A stretch of 64,000 nucleotides of DNA from Alistipes sp. (GCA_017483225.1 JAFULF010000002.1:21637-85636), one strand, 5' to 3'. Numbered from the stretch's first letter, positions 43,135 to 51,829 are shown. Translations and numbers: made by a program. Notes: generated by a model not told the origin, from the sequence alone.

Positions 43135-44047
43135 GCGACTCATAGTAGTCGTTGGCGCAACCGCCTCGGGCAAGACCGACCTTGGAGTGGCTCTTGCCCT
43201 TCATTATAATGCCCCTATTCTATCTACCGACTCCCGCCAATTCTATCGTGGCATACCGATAGGCACGGCGCAGCCGACGGCAGAGCAGCTTGCCGCCGTG
43301 GAGCACCACTTTATAGCCAACCTCGACATAACGACGGAGTTCAACTGCGGCGAGTACGAGAAGCAGGCGCTGGCGAGGCTCGAAGAGCTGTTCCGCAGCC
43401 ACGACACCGTGGTAGCGGTCGGTGGCTCCGGGCTCTATATCCGTGCCCTCTGTGACGGTATGGACGACCTGCCGGAGGCAGACAAGGCGTTGCGTGAGGT
43501 GCTTACACAGCGTTTGGAGAGCGAGGGCGTGGAGGCACTGGCAGAGGAGTTGAAGGGGCTCGATGCCGAGTACTACGAGCAGGTGGACCGAAGCAATCCC
43601 GCACGTGTGATGCGGGCCTTGGAGGTGTGCCTCACCACCGGGCAACGCTACTCCGACCTGCGCAAGGGATGTCGCAAGGAGCGTGACTTCCAAATCGTAC
43701 AGATAGGTATAGAGATGCCCCGAGAGGTGCTCTACGAGCGCATCAATCGCCGTGTGGATATTATGTTGGAGCAGGGTTTGGAGGCAGAGGCAAGGGCGAT
43801 GCTGCCCTACCGCCACTGCAACGCCTTGCAGACGGTGGGCTACTCGGAGATGTTCGAGTACTTCGACGGCAACATCTCCCGTGAGGAGGCCGTGGAGTTG
43901 ATAAAGCGCAACTCCCGCCGATATGCCAAGCGTCAGACAACGTGGTTTAAGCGTGACGAGCGGATAAGGTGGTTTTCGCCGTCACAACAGTGCGAAATCA
44001 TCGAATATATAGATTCCCAATTTGGAGAATCCGATATAAAGTGCTAA
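43124..44047 (+). CDS. miaA: tRNA dimethylallyltransferase
   Basis: Adds a dimethylallyl group to A37 of tRNAs reading codons that begin with U (recognition of A36-A37-A38). 307 residues. P-loop VVGATASGKTDLGVALA (7-23), DSRQFYRGIPIGTAQPT (~36-52), VGGSGLYIRALCDG (~100-113), RNPARV-like SNPARVMRALEV (~155-167) and a C-terminal QTTWFKRDERIRWF (~270). The isoprenoid donor comes from the pathway in which ispD acts. It overlaps the pRiA4b-like gene by 11 bp, and its 3' end holds the promoter of the tRNA-Leu gene. Confidence 0.96.
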   Translation: MNIKRLIVVVGATASGKTDLGVALALHYNAPILSTDSRQFYRGIPIGTAQPTAEQLAAVEHHFIANLDITTEFNCGEYEKQALARLEELFRSHDTVVAVGGSGLYIRALCDGMDDLPEADKALREVLTQRLESEGVEALAEELKGLDAEYYEQVDRSNPARVMRALEVCLTTGQRYSDLRKGCRKERDFQIVQIGIEMPREVLYERINRRVDIMLEQGLEAEARAMLPYRHCNALQTVGYSEMFEYFDGNISREEAVELIKRNSRRYAKRQTTWFKRDERIRWFSPSQQCEIIEYIDSQFGESDIKC

Positions 44048-44052
44048 ATTTG
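44021..44052 (+). promoter_or_regulatory. tRNA-Leu promoter inside the 3' end of miaA
   Basis: TTTG (44021-44024), 20 bp, TAAATTTG (44045-44052). Spacing is one base longer than the consensus. Transcription would start near 44060, ~18 nt before the tRNA. Confidence 0.65.
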
Positions 44053-44077
44053 CACCGCTTTGCAGATGCGAAGTGAG

Positions 44078-44163
44078 GCTCGGATGGTGGAATAGGTAGA
44101 CACGCCGGACTTAAAATCCTGTGGGCAGAAACGCCCGTACGGGTTCGATTCCCGTTCCGAGTA
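44078..44163 (+). tRNA. tRNA-Leu (anticodon UAA)
   Basis: An 86-nt cloverleaf read by hand: acceptor stem GCTCGGA with TCCGAGT, D-arm with GGTAGACACG, anticodon loop CTTAAAA (anticodon TAA at 44112-44114), a long variable arm (GTGGGCAGAAACGCCCGTAC) and a T-arm with GGGTTCGATTCCC. The long variable arm and anticodon give leucine. CCA is not encoded. Positions 36-38 are A-A-A, the MiaA recognition triplet. Confidence 0.96.
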
Positions 44164-44165
44164 CA

Positions 44166-44203
44166 ATATAGGCTGTTGTAGCATCCGTTACAACAGCCTA
44201 TAT
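44166..44203 (+). terminator. Hairpin terminator after tRNA-Leu
   Basis: A 15-bp perfect stem (ATATAGGCTGTTGTA and complement), 8-nt loop, T-rich flank. It can also serve the anSME operon on the other strand. Confidence 0.88.
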
Positions 44204-44223
44204 CCGTTTTAGTGGCAGCGCAA

Positions 44224-45444
44224 CTACGCCCCCTGCATTATATCCGAGGCGGGCTTGCCGGCAAGAATCAACTCCTTCATCCTCGCCATAGCCCTTTCCG
44301 TATGGGCAAAGAACATCTTATACCCCTCGCAGAGGTAGTTCAGCCCGGGCTCGCCCGTAGAGTCGCAGATAAAACGATGCTTCGGGCACTCGCCGTGGCA
44401 TAGTTTGTAGTATCGGCAGTGGCGGCAATCCCTCGGCAGGGAGGAGCGTTTCGACACACCGAACTCGAACTGCGCATCGCAATAGGCCAAGTCGGCGAGT
44501 CGCTCCTTATGTATATTGCCAATCTTATAGTCGGGATAGACAAAGTGGTCGCACGAATAGACATCGCCGTTATGCTCCACCGTAAGGCCCGAGCCGCAGG
44601 TTTCGCACAGCGAGCAGATGGAAGGCATAACGCCCACCTCCAACGCCAGCGTAGCATCGAAGAGCTGCACATATCGCTTGCCTACATCCTTCGTCACCCA
44701 CTCGTCAAAGATATCGCACATAAACTCTCCGAAGCCTCGTGCCGAGATTGACCACGGAGCAAGGTGGGCGGTGTCGCTATCGGGGGATTGAATAACACCA
44801 TCCTCCAACAACTCCGCCACGGGCAGAAACTGCATAAACATACTGATACCTCGCAGGAAGCGATAGACCTCTCGGCCCTGCCCCTCACTATGGATATTGA
44901 CCGTCGAGAGGGTGTTATACTCGACCCGGTTGCGATAGAGTCGCTCCACGCCCTTCATCACACGTGCGAAGGTGGGATTGCCACCCGCATCCACACGATG
45001 GGCATCGTGGATATGCTCCGGGCCATCTATCGAAATGCCGATAAGGAAGCCGTTATCCCTGAAAATGGAGCACCACTCGTCGTCGAGCAGCAGTCCGTTG
45101 GTCTGCAACGAGTTCTCGATGGTACGCCCCTCGCCATACTTCTGTTGCAGTTTAATCGCCTTGCGGAAGAACTCCTTACCCGCAAGCAGAGGCTCTCCGC
45201 CGTGCCAGGCAAAGGCTATGACGGGGGAGTTATTCCCCTCGATATTGCTACGCACGTACTGTTCCAGCAGCGCATCACTCATCAGGGGTTGATGCCCGCC
45301 ATAGAGTGCCGCCTTATCCAGATAGTAGCAATACTTACATCGCATATTACATAAAGAGCCGACAGGCTTTACCATAGAGGTAAAGCCCCGTCGCTCGTTA
45401 CGTTTAACAATATCTTCGTATGTAAATTCGACGCTTCGACGCAT
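44224..45444 (-). CDS. Anaerobic sulfatase-maturating enzyme (radical SAM, SPASM)
   Basis: 406 residues. Converts the active-site Ser or Cys of sulfatases to formylglycine, using S-adenosylmethionine, in the cytoplasm. The radical SAM triad is Cys32-x3-Cys36-x2-Cys39 in LCNMRCKYCYY, followed by FAWHGGEPLLAG (~75-86). The SPASM cysteines lie in CSLCETCGSG, YSCDHFVYP, RDCRHCRYYKLCHGECPKHRF and LNYLCEGY, enough for two auxiliary 4Fe-4S clusters. It is the last gene of an operon with two sulfatases and overlaps the preceding one by one base (TAATG). All three sulfatases in the window are the Ser type, matching this enzyme. Confidence 0.94.
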   Translation of the reverse strand: MRRSVEFTYEDIVKRNERRGFTSMVKPVGSLCNMRCKYCYYLDKAALYGGHQPLMSDALLEQYVRSNIEGNNSPVIAFAWHGGEPLLAGKEFFRKAIKLQQKYGEGRTIENSLQTNGLLLDDEWCSIFRDNGFLIGISIDGPEHIHDAHRVDAGGNPTFARVMKGVERLYRNRVEYNTLSTVNIHSEGQGREVYRFLRGISMFMQFLPVAELLEDGVIQSPDSDTAHLAPWSISARGFGEFMCDIFDEWVTKDVGKRYVQLFDATLALEVGVMPSICSLCETCGSGLTVEHNGDVYSCDHFVYPDYKIGNIHKERLADLAYCDAQFEFGVSKRSSLPRDCRHCRYYKLCHGECPKHRFICDSTGEPGLNYLCEGYKMFFAHTERAMARMKELILAGKPASDIMQGA

Positions 45445-47045
45445 TATCTTGAAATGTCAATATTGAATGGTTCGTACTCGGCAAGGTGGTGGCTCTCCTC
45501 GATAAACATCCACATCTTCTCGACGATTTCAGGGTGCTCGGCAGCCACATCCTTATCGTCAAACTCGATATCCTTACCCGGAACGCTCACATCAAAGAGC
45601 TGCATCGTGCGGTTGCCCTTATAGACATCCTTAATCAGACCCTTCCACTTACCGTAGCGAACAGCCACCTGACCTCCTGCGGCAGGATACTCCCAATAGA
45701 GGTACTCGTGAGGCTGCTGATTATCAACATCGCCCGACAGAGTAGGCACCAACGAAACGCCGTCGTTCTTCGGAGCATCAACACCCGCCAACTCGCAGAT
45801 GGTAGGCATCACGTCGGCGAAGTTACCGATATGGTCGCTCACAAAACCCTTCTTGATTTTCGCAGGCCAAGAGGCTATGAACGGCATACGGATACCGCCC
45901 TCGTGCAGAGAGCGCTTGCCCCAACCCTTACCACAGCGGTATGGTGCTGCGCTATCCATCCATACGGTAGGTGACGAGGCGTTGTTTGCAGGGCCGTTGT
46001 CGCTCGAAAACATAATTACGGTGTTCTCGTACAGACCGAGGCGTTTGAGCTCCTCGACAAGCTGTCCGACCTGATGGTCGAAGTAGGATATCATAGCCGA
46101 GTAGGTAGCGTGTGGGTAGCGGCAAGGGTAGTAGTTGTGAGGCCAGCTGTTCAGGTGGAAGTTGTCGCCTGCCAACGGCTCCTCATCGCCATACTTATCA
46201 ACATACTTCTTGACCCACTCCTGCGGCGCTTGCAGCGGCGAGTGAGGGAATGGTGTAGTCCACATCAGGAAGAACGGCTTATCCTTATTCTCACGGATGA
46301 AACCTACCAGATTCTCGTACATCGCATCCGGAGCATAGACCTTATCCTTGCTATACTTCTCGTAGCTCTTCTCGTCCATTGGGTCTGCCCCCTTGTCGAG
46401 CTTGGTTCCCGGAGGGGTTATGGTTGCAGGGTCGTTGATATACTCCTTCTCGCCACTCTTCCACATATAAGGCGGATAGTAGTTGTGAGCCATACGCTGG
46501 CAGACACATCCGTAGTAGAAGTCGAAGCCCATATCCCACGGCGCAGAGCCGCTCATAGGGCCACCGATACCCCACTTACCGACCATACCGGTAACATATC
46601 CCGCCTGCTGCATAACGGTACCGAGGGTAGGCGTGCCGGGCTTCATACCCATCTGACCCTCGATTGTAGGGTCGTGGTCAACCATAGCGTAGTTCCAGAT
46701 ACCATCCTCAACCTTGCCCTCCACATTCTCACGAATCTGCGAGTTACCCATATTCTGGCCTGTCATCAGGCAGCAACGGGATGGCGACGACACGGGAGCA
46801 GCCGTGTACATATCGGTAAAGCGGACACCATTCTCTGCCAGAGCGTCCAGATTAGGAGTCTCGGTCTTGGTCTGTCCGTAGCAGCCAAAATCGCCATAGC
46901 CGGCATCATCCATAAGGATAAAAATCACATTCGGCTTCTCGGCCTTCGCCTTGCCACACTCGCAACTTGTGAGCACAGCAGGCACCGCTGCGGCAGTAGG
47001 CACTGCAACACAGAGTGCGGTCTTTGAGAGTTTGTTCAGTTTCAT
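45444..47045 (-). CDS. Ser-type sulfatase lipoprotein (paralogue A)
   Basis: 533 residues. The signal peptide has lipobox VLTSC (Cys28). The sulfatase core starts with KPNVIFILMDDAGYGDFGCYGQ (metal DD 46-47). The formylglycine site is Ser86 in SSPSR followed by CCLMTG. Also present are GKWGIGG (~153), SSDNGPANNAS (~350) and a histidine-containing SLHEGGIRMPF block. It is close to the next gene along most of its length, a tandem duplication (signal peptides, VIFILMDDAGYGDF, QVGQLVEELKRLG are shared). It hydrolyses a sulfate ester, probably on a host or mucin-type glycan; substrate not determinable. It is coupled to the maturase gene. Confidence 0.93.
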   Translation of the reverse strand: MKLNKLSKTALCVAVPTAAAVPAVLTSCECGKAKAEKPNVIFILMDDAGYGDFGCYGQTKTETPNLDALAENGVRFTDMYTAAPVSSPSRCCLMTGQNMGNSQIRENVEGKVEDGIWNYAMVDHDPTIEGQMGMKPGTPTLGTVMQQAGYVTGMVGKWGIGGPMSGSAPWDMGFDFYYGCVCQRMAHNYYPPYMWKSGEKEYINDPATITPPGTKLDKGADPMDEKSYEKYSKDKVYAPDAMYENLVGFIRENKDKPFFLMWTTPFPHSPLQAPQEWVKKYVDKYGDEEPLAGDNFHLNSWPHNYYPCRYPHATYSAMISYFDHQVGQLVEELKRLGLYENTVIMFSSDNGPANNASSPTVWMDSAAPYRCGKGWGKRSLHEGGIRMPFIASWPAKIKKGFVSDHIGNFADVMPTICELAGVDAPKNDGVSLVPTLSGDVDNQQPHEYLYWEYPAAGGQVAVRYGKWKGLIKDVYKGNRTMQLFDVSVPGKDIEFDDKDVAAEHPEIVEKMWMFIEESHHLAEYEPFNIDISR

Positions 47046-47075
47046 TGTACTATTAGGTTTATTGTTAGCTTTCGA

Positions 47076-48686
47076 TTACTTGCGTGTTATATCAATCTGG
47101 AACTTCGGCAACGTAGGGTGCACGTGCGACTGCTCGATATATTGCCACATCCGCTCAACAATCTCCGGATGCTCCGCCGCCACATCCATCTCCGGCTTCT
47201 CGATATCCTTGCCCGGAGTCGATATATCGAAGAGCTGCATCGTACGGTTGCCTGCATGTACGTTCTTCACGAGGCCCTTCCAGTTGCCCCATCTTACAGC
47301 CAGCTGACCGCCACCATCCGGGAACTCCCAGTAGAGGTACTCGTGCTGCTTCTGCACATCGGCATCGCCCGACAGCGTAGGCAGGAGCGAGATGCCGTCG
47401 GTCTTCGGCGACTCTACACCCACCAACTCGCACAGCGTAGGCATCACGTCGGCGAAGTATCCGACGTGGTTGCTAACCGCCCCACCCCTCATCTTTGCAG
47501 GCCACGAAGCCACGAAAGGCATACGGATACCGCCCTCGTGCAGGGTACGCTTACCCCACCCCTTACCGCAGCGGTATGGTGCTGCGCTATCCATCCACAC
47601 GGTAGGCGACGAGGCGTTATTCGCAGGGCCGTTGTCGCTGGTTATGATGATGAGCGTATTCTCGTATATACCCAGACGCTTCAACTCCTCGACGAGCTGT
47701 CCGACCTGATGGTCGAAGTAGGATATCATAGCCGAGTAGGTGGCGTGTGGGTAGCGGCAAGGGTAGTAGTTGTGAGGGAAGCTCGTAGTGCTACACTTCT
47801 CGTCGGTAATAGGCTCCTCGTCGCCATACTTGGCAACATACTTATCAACCCACTCCTGCGGTGCCATAAGCGCCGAGTGAGGGTACGGCGTAGTCCACAT
47901 CAGGAAGAACGGCTTATCCTTGTTCTCGTTCACGAACTCGATGACATTCTCGCACATCTTATCCGGCGCATAGGTCTTGCCCTTGCTATACTTCTCGTAG
48001 CTCTTCAAGTCGTAAGGGTCGGCACCCTCATCGAACTTGGTACCCGGCCTCAACGAGGTGGCTATATCGTTGATATACTCCTTCTTATCATTCTTCCAGA
48101 GGTACGGCGGATAATAGTTGTGCGCCAGACGCTGGCAGATGCAGCCATAGTAGAAGTCGAAGCCCATCTTCCACGGAGCCGACTCGCCCAGAGGCCCGCC
48201 AAGGCCCCACTTGCCGACCATACCCGTTGCATATCCCGCCTCCTTCATCTTCGTAGCGAGGGTTGGCGTGCCGGGCTCCAAGCCCATCTGTCCCTCAATC
48301 TCCGGCTGGGAGTCTATAACGTCGTACTCCCACGAAACCTCGTGCGGAGTGCCTCCCAAATTGACATTATCACGAATCTGCGTGTGTCCCATATGCAGAC
48401 CCGTCATCAGACACCCTCTCGAAGGGGCAGATACGGGGCAGTTGGTGTACATATCCGTAAAGAGGATGCCGCTCTCGGCCAGAGCATCTATATTCGGGGT
48501 TTCGGTACGAGTCTGACCATAGCAGCTGAAATCGCCATAGCCGGCATCATCCATAAGGATAAAGATTACATTCGGCTTCTCGCTCCTCGTCTTCCCTGCA
48601 TCACAGCCTGTCAAGGCAACAGGCACAGCGGCAACGGTAGGCACCGCCACGCACAATGCGCTCTTTGAGAGTTTAGTAAGTTTCAT
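47076..48686 (-). CDS. Ser-type sulfatase lipoprotein (paralogue B)
   Basis: 536 residues, first gene of the sulfatase operon. Lipobox ALTGC (Cys28); metal-binding DD at 46-47 in FILMDDAGYGDFSCYGQ; formylglycine site Ser86 in SAPSR followed by GCLMTG; GKWGLGG (~156) and SDNGPANNAS (~353). Differences from paralogue A concentrate in the middle (GGTPHEVSWEYDV, CSTTSFPHNYYPCRY), so substrates may differ. Two adjacent paralogues with one maturase suggest stepwise desulfation of one glycan, an inference. A perfect promoter lies 28 bp upstream. Confidence 0.93.
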   Translation of the reverse strand: MKLTKLSKSALCVAVPTVAAVPVALTGCDAGKTRSEKPNVIFILMDDAGYGDFSCYGQTRTETPNIDALAESGILFTDMYTNCPVSAPSRGCLMTGLHMGHTQIRDNVNLGGTPHEVSWEYDVIDSQPEIEGQMGLEPGTPTLATKMKEAGYATGMVGKWGLGGPLGESAPWKMGFDFYYGCICQRLAHNYYPPYLWKNDKKEYINDIATSLRPGTKFDEGADPYDLKSYEKYSKGKTYAPDKMCENVIEFVNENKDKPFFLMWTTPYPHSALMAPQEWVDKYVAKYGDEEPITDEKCSTTSFPHNYYPCRYPHATYSAMISYFDHQVGQLVEELKRLGIYENTLIIITSDNGPANNASSPTVWMDSAAPYRCGKGWGKRTLHEGGIRMPFVASWPAKMRGGAVSNHVGYFADVMPTLCELVGVESPKTDGISLLPTLSGDADVQKQHEYLYWEFPDGGGQLAVRWGNWKGLVKNVHAGNRTMQLFDISTPGKDIEKPEMDVAAEHPEIVERMWQYIEQSHVHPTLPKFQIDITRK

Positions 48687-48713
48687 ATCAGTAGGTTGTA
48701 GGTTTTATTGATG

Positions 48714-48744
48714 CAAATTTACAAATAAATTGACAAAAAGCAAA
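48714..48744 (-). promoter_or_regulatory. Sulfatase operon promoter
   Basis: Minus strand TTTG (48744-48741), exactly 19 bp, TAAATTTG (48721-48714). Transcription would start near 48707, ~20 nt before ATG 48686. No SusC/SusD or extracytoplasmic sigma gene accompanies it. Confidence 0.82.
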
Positions 48745-48762
48745 GTATCATACCATATATAA

Positions 48763-48813
48763 TAAGAGCGGATGCCCGGAAATCTTGCGACCTCCGAGCA
48801 TCCGTGGCTCTTA
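48763..48813 (-). terminator. Terminator after dipeptidyl peptidase III
   Basis: A two-part stem: TAAGAG with CTCTTA, and CGGATGC with GCATCCG, separated by a 3-nt bulge, with a 22-nt loop. Confidence 0.65.
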
Positions 48814-48829
48814 TACCGTCCCCTTGCGA

Positions 48830-50827
48830 TTAGTTCATCGTAGGCAGGAACGAGTACTCCTTCGAGTAGTGCAGGTGCTGCTCCGCATAGTTTGCAGGGT
48901 AGCAAATCTCTACATCTACAATCTCGCCACCCTTCTCTACCAGCGTGTATTCAGGGTTTACGAAGCCGCCGTAAGGCTCGATACCCAGAGCATAGTAACG
49001 CTCACGAACCTCCTGATGGAGTTCAGGGTCAATCTTCACGGCATACTTCTCGACAATCTCCTTACCGGCAGCATAGTCGCCCTCGCTCTTGATGCGCTGC
49101 ATCTCGTAGAGCAACTCACCAAAGAGGCGGCGCAGAGCGTCGAAGTCATTTACGACAACGTACTTCTTGCCATCCTTCTCAACCCACTCGATAACATTGT
49201 CGGCCTTGCCGTGCTCGTAGCACCACTCGGCGATAAGTTTGCGGTTACGCATATGCGACTCCTCGACATTCTTGCCCAGCTCGATGCGGGAGAACTGCGT
49301 CATCATACCATTCATAATGTAGGATGCAAACTGCGCCTTGGCAACGTCGAGCGTAGGGATAAGACCCAACTCAACCAACTTCTCGTCGCCCAAGTAGTAG
49401 AGCGCAAAGAGGTCCGCACGAGCCTCCTCCAAGGTCGAGGAGTAGGAGCCGAGTTCGGTACCTGTCGTACCCTCTGCCAACTGACCGGAGCCGTGACCGA
49501 GGCACTCGTGGAGGTCGGTGTGGAGGTCGTCAGAGAGCTTACCCCACTGCTTCATACGCTCACGGTCCTCCTCACGAAGAACGAACTCCTCCGAGAAGCC
49601 GCTACCGGCAGCAGCCTTCTTATAGGCGTAGGTGATATTGTCGATGGTCACCGACTTCGAGCCGTGCTCCTTGCGAATCCAATCTGCGTTTGGCAGGTTG
49701 ATGCCGATAGGTGTCGATGGGTAGCAGTCTCCACCGAGCATCGCCACGGTGATAACCTTCGCCGACACACCCTTAACCACAGGCTTGCGGTATGCAGGGT
49801 TGATTGGCGAGTTGTCCTCGAACCACTGCGCATTCTCCGAGATGATGCGGGTACGCTCGCAAGCGGCCTCGTCACGGAAGTTTACGACAGACTCCCACGA
49901 AGCCTTCATTCCGAGCGGGTCGCCATAGGTCTCGGTAAAGCCGTTCACGAAGTCCACACGAGAGGTTGTATCCTTAACCCACGACACGTTGAATGCGTCG
50001 AAGTCACGCAAGTCGCCACTGCGATAGTATTTGATAAGCAGCGAGATAGTAGTTTTGAGAGGCTCCTCGGCAACCTGCTCCGCCTTCTCCAACCAATATA
50101 CCACCTGCTCCAAAGCGTCGGAGTACATACCGCCAATCTTGTAGGTCTTCTCGTAAATCTTGCCGTTCTCCTTCACAAGCTTCGAGTTGAGGCCATAGGA
50201 GATTGGACGAGGGTCCTTCAAATCGACCATCTTGCCATAGAAACGCTCCACCTCCTTCTGTGTCACGCCCTCGTAGTAGTTGCCCGCCGATGCGACAATC
50301 ATATCGACACCTGCGCTCTGGTTCAGACGAGAGGTGTAACGCAGAGGGTTGCAGATGATGTCTGCCAGCTCCTCGTGTGCCACCGGCGACTCTACGTTAT
50401 ACTTGCCCAACTGCTCCACGAACCACTCCTTCGTAAACTCCGCACGGAACTTATCGTTAGAGTAGTGGTGGTGGATACCGTTGGCAAACCAAACCTTCTT
50501 CAAATACTTCTCCATAGCAAGGAACTGCTCGCAAGAGCGGTCGCCATCGTAAGAGGTATAGATGCTCTCCAACGCACGGCGGATAGCAAGGTTATACTTG
50601 AAATTCTGGTCGTATATAATATCTCGACCGCATTTTGCCGACTCGGCAAGGTAGTAAACGAGCAACTTCTCGTTCAGCGGAAGGTTCTCAAACTCCGGAA
50701 CCTCGTAACGCATAACCTTGATATCGTCGAACTTATCGACAATCCAATCGGCCTCCTTCTTCGACTCCGTACACGCAGTCAGAGCCATTGCAATAACTCC
50801 CATAGAGGTCAAAATTACTTTTTTCAT
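48830..50827 (-). CDS. Dipeptidyl peptidase III (M49) lipoprotein
   Basis: 665 residues. The lipoprotein signal ends in ALTAC (Cys19). The zinc site is HECLGH (440-445), the six-residue M49 form HExxGH with one extra residue relative to thermolysin. The second zinc ligand and partner are in LEEARADL (467-474; Glu468). The cysteine in HECLGH is the form reported for Bacteroides DPP III. The enzyme removes dipeptides from peptide N-termini. Some genome annotations call this family dihydrofolate reductase, which the motifs do not support. Its promoter lies in the 3' end of the preceding hydrolase gene. Confidence 0.92.
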   Translation of the reverse strand: MKKVILTSMGVIAMALTACTESKKEADWIVDKFDDIKVMRYEVPEFENLPLNEKLLVYYLAESAKCGRDIIYDQNFKYNLAIRRALESIYTSYDGDRSCEQFLAMEKYLKKVWFANGIHHHYSNDKFRAEFTKEWFVEQLGKYNVESPVAHEELADIICNPLRYTSRLNQSAGVDMIVASAGNYYEGVTQKEVERFYGKMVDLKDPRPISYGLNSKLVKENGKIYEKTYKIGGMYSDALEQVVYWLEKAEQVAEEPLKTTISLLIKYYRSGDLRDFDAFNVSWVKDTTSRVDFVNGFTETYGDPLGMKASWESVVNFRDEAACERTRIISENAQWFEDNSPINPAYRKPVVKGVSAKVITVAMLGGDCYPSTPIGINLPNADWIRKEHGSKSVTIDNITYAYKKAAAGSGFSEEFVLREEDRERMKQWGKLSDDLHTDLHECLGHGSGQLAEGTTGTELGSYSSTLEEARADLFALYYLGDEKLVELGLIPTLDVAKAQFASYIMNGMMTQFSRIELGKNVEESHMRNRKLIAEWCYEHGKADNVIEWVEKDGKKYVVVNDFDALRRLFGELLYEMQRIKSEGDYAAGKEIVEKYAVKIDPELHQEVRERYYALGIEPYGGFVNPEYTLVEKGGEIVDVEICYPANYAEQHLHYSKEYSFLPTMN

Positions 50828-50874
50828 TCTTCTGATTTATTAAGTTTTACAAAAAATATACATTTAGTAACCTG

Positions 50875-50905
50875 CAAAGTTAGCAATAATTAGCGATTTA
50901 GCAAA
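50875..50905 (-). promoter_or_regulatory. Dipeptidyl peptidase III promoter
   Basis: Minus strand TTTG (50905-50902), exactly 19 bp, TAACTTTG (50882-50875). The -33 element lies inside the last codons of the omega-amidase-like gene. Leader ~40 nt. Confidence 0.82.
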
Positions 50906-51669
50906 AAATCGTCGCCATCCCGCAGGGTCGGGAAGCGTCGGCGATACTCGGACAGTCGCTCCACGTCGAGGTCGCACACAAGCACCGCAGGCTCCTCCCC
51001 GCAGCGAGCCACCACCTCGCCCTCGGCATCAATGAGCAGCGAGCCGCCCGAGTAGCGTGTATAGACATCCTCTCCTGTGCGATTTACCGCCACCACGTAG
51101 CACTGGTTCTCGATGGCTCGTGCCGCCGCAAGGCTCTGCCAGGCCCCCATACGCTCGGCAGGGAAGTTTGCCAGATAGAGCGCAACGTCGTACTCGGCAC
51201 GGCCGTCAAGGAGTCGGTTGCGGGAGAAGACCGGAAAGCGCATATCGTAGCAGGTCTGCAACAGAAACCTCACACCCCGCCACTCGACAACTACCCTATC
51301 CGACCCCGCCGAGAAGCGTTTACCCTCGCCTCCAAGGCGAAAGAGGTGGCGTTTGTCGTAGTGCGCCAGAACACCCTCCGGCGTGACAAAATAGTGGCGA
51401 TTGAGGTAGCTATCCCCCACTCGCACGGCCAGCGTACCAGCCAGAGCGCAGCCACGGCTTCTCGCCGTGCGGCACATCCACGCAAGCGCCTCGCTCTCCT
51501 GCTCCGCAGGGGCAACACTCTGCGCCTCAATGACAAAGCCCGTGCTCCACATCTCCGGAAGCAGATACAGCTCCGCCCCCGGGTGCTCGGCAACAGCCTG
51601 CTCCGCTGCGGCGATATTTGCCGCCTCGTCACACCATACGATATCGCTCTGAATAATCGCTATCTTCAT
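50890..51669 (-). CDS. Omega-amidase-like carbon-nitrogen hydrolase
   Basis: 259 residues from ATG 51669 (MKIAIIQSDI). The frame is open for 38 more codons upstream, but those look like untranslated leader. Nitrilase-superfamily catalytic triad: Glu39 in LLPEMWSTGF, Lys106 in YDKRHLFRLGGE, Cys140 in LQTCYDMRFPVF. These blocks closely resemble YafV-type omega-amidases (deamination of alpha-ketoglutaramate or ketosuccinamate, part of the methionine-salvage transamination route). Substrate assignment is by motif only. It diverges from purA. Confidence 0.87.
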   Translation of the reverse strand: MKIAIIQSDIVWCDEAANIAAAEQAVAEHPGAELYLLPEMWSTGFVIEAQSVAPAEQESEALAWMCRTARSRGCALAGTLAVRVGDSYLNRHYFVTPEGVLAHYDKRHLFRLGGEGKRFSAGSDRVVVEWRGVRFLLQTCYDMRFPVFSRNRLLDGRAEYDVALYLANFPAERMGAWQSLAAARAIENQCYVVAVNRTGEDVYTRYSGGSLLIDAEGEVVARCGEEPAVLVCDLDVERLSEYRRRFPTLRDGDDFLLNR

Positions 51670-51767
51670 ACTCTCTCCGTTTTCGTCATTATCACCTTGT
51701 AAAGATAGGTATTTTTTGATAAAAATAGCCGTGTCGAAAGATTGTTGATAAGAAACTTGCGATTTTA

Positions 51768-51799
51768 TTTGGCTATTTGCCACTAATGCAATACCTTTA
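51768..51799 (+). promoter_or_regulatory. Probable purA promoter
   Basis: TTTG (51768-51771), 20 bp, TACCTTTA (51792-51799); one mismatch in the -7 box and one extra spacer base. Leader ~25 nt. Confidence 0.5.
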
Positions 51800-51829
51800 C
51801 AAGTCGGAAAACAAACTCAAAAAAAATAT

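Noticed and set aside
45486-48668. Plus-strand frames up to 516 codons opposite the sulfatases
   Set aside because: They parallel each other only because the sulfatases are paralogues; antisense artefacts.
48830-50827. Dihydrofolate reductase annotation
   Set aside because: The HECLGH and EEARAD zinc motifs identify M49 dipeptidyl peptidase; no DHFR motif is present.
48785-50893. A 702-codon open frame on the plus strand antisense to dipeptidyl peptidase III
   Set aside because: It is the mirror of a well-supported gene; the translation is rich in L/R/H/V without any domain, as expected from antisense reading of this codon usage.
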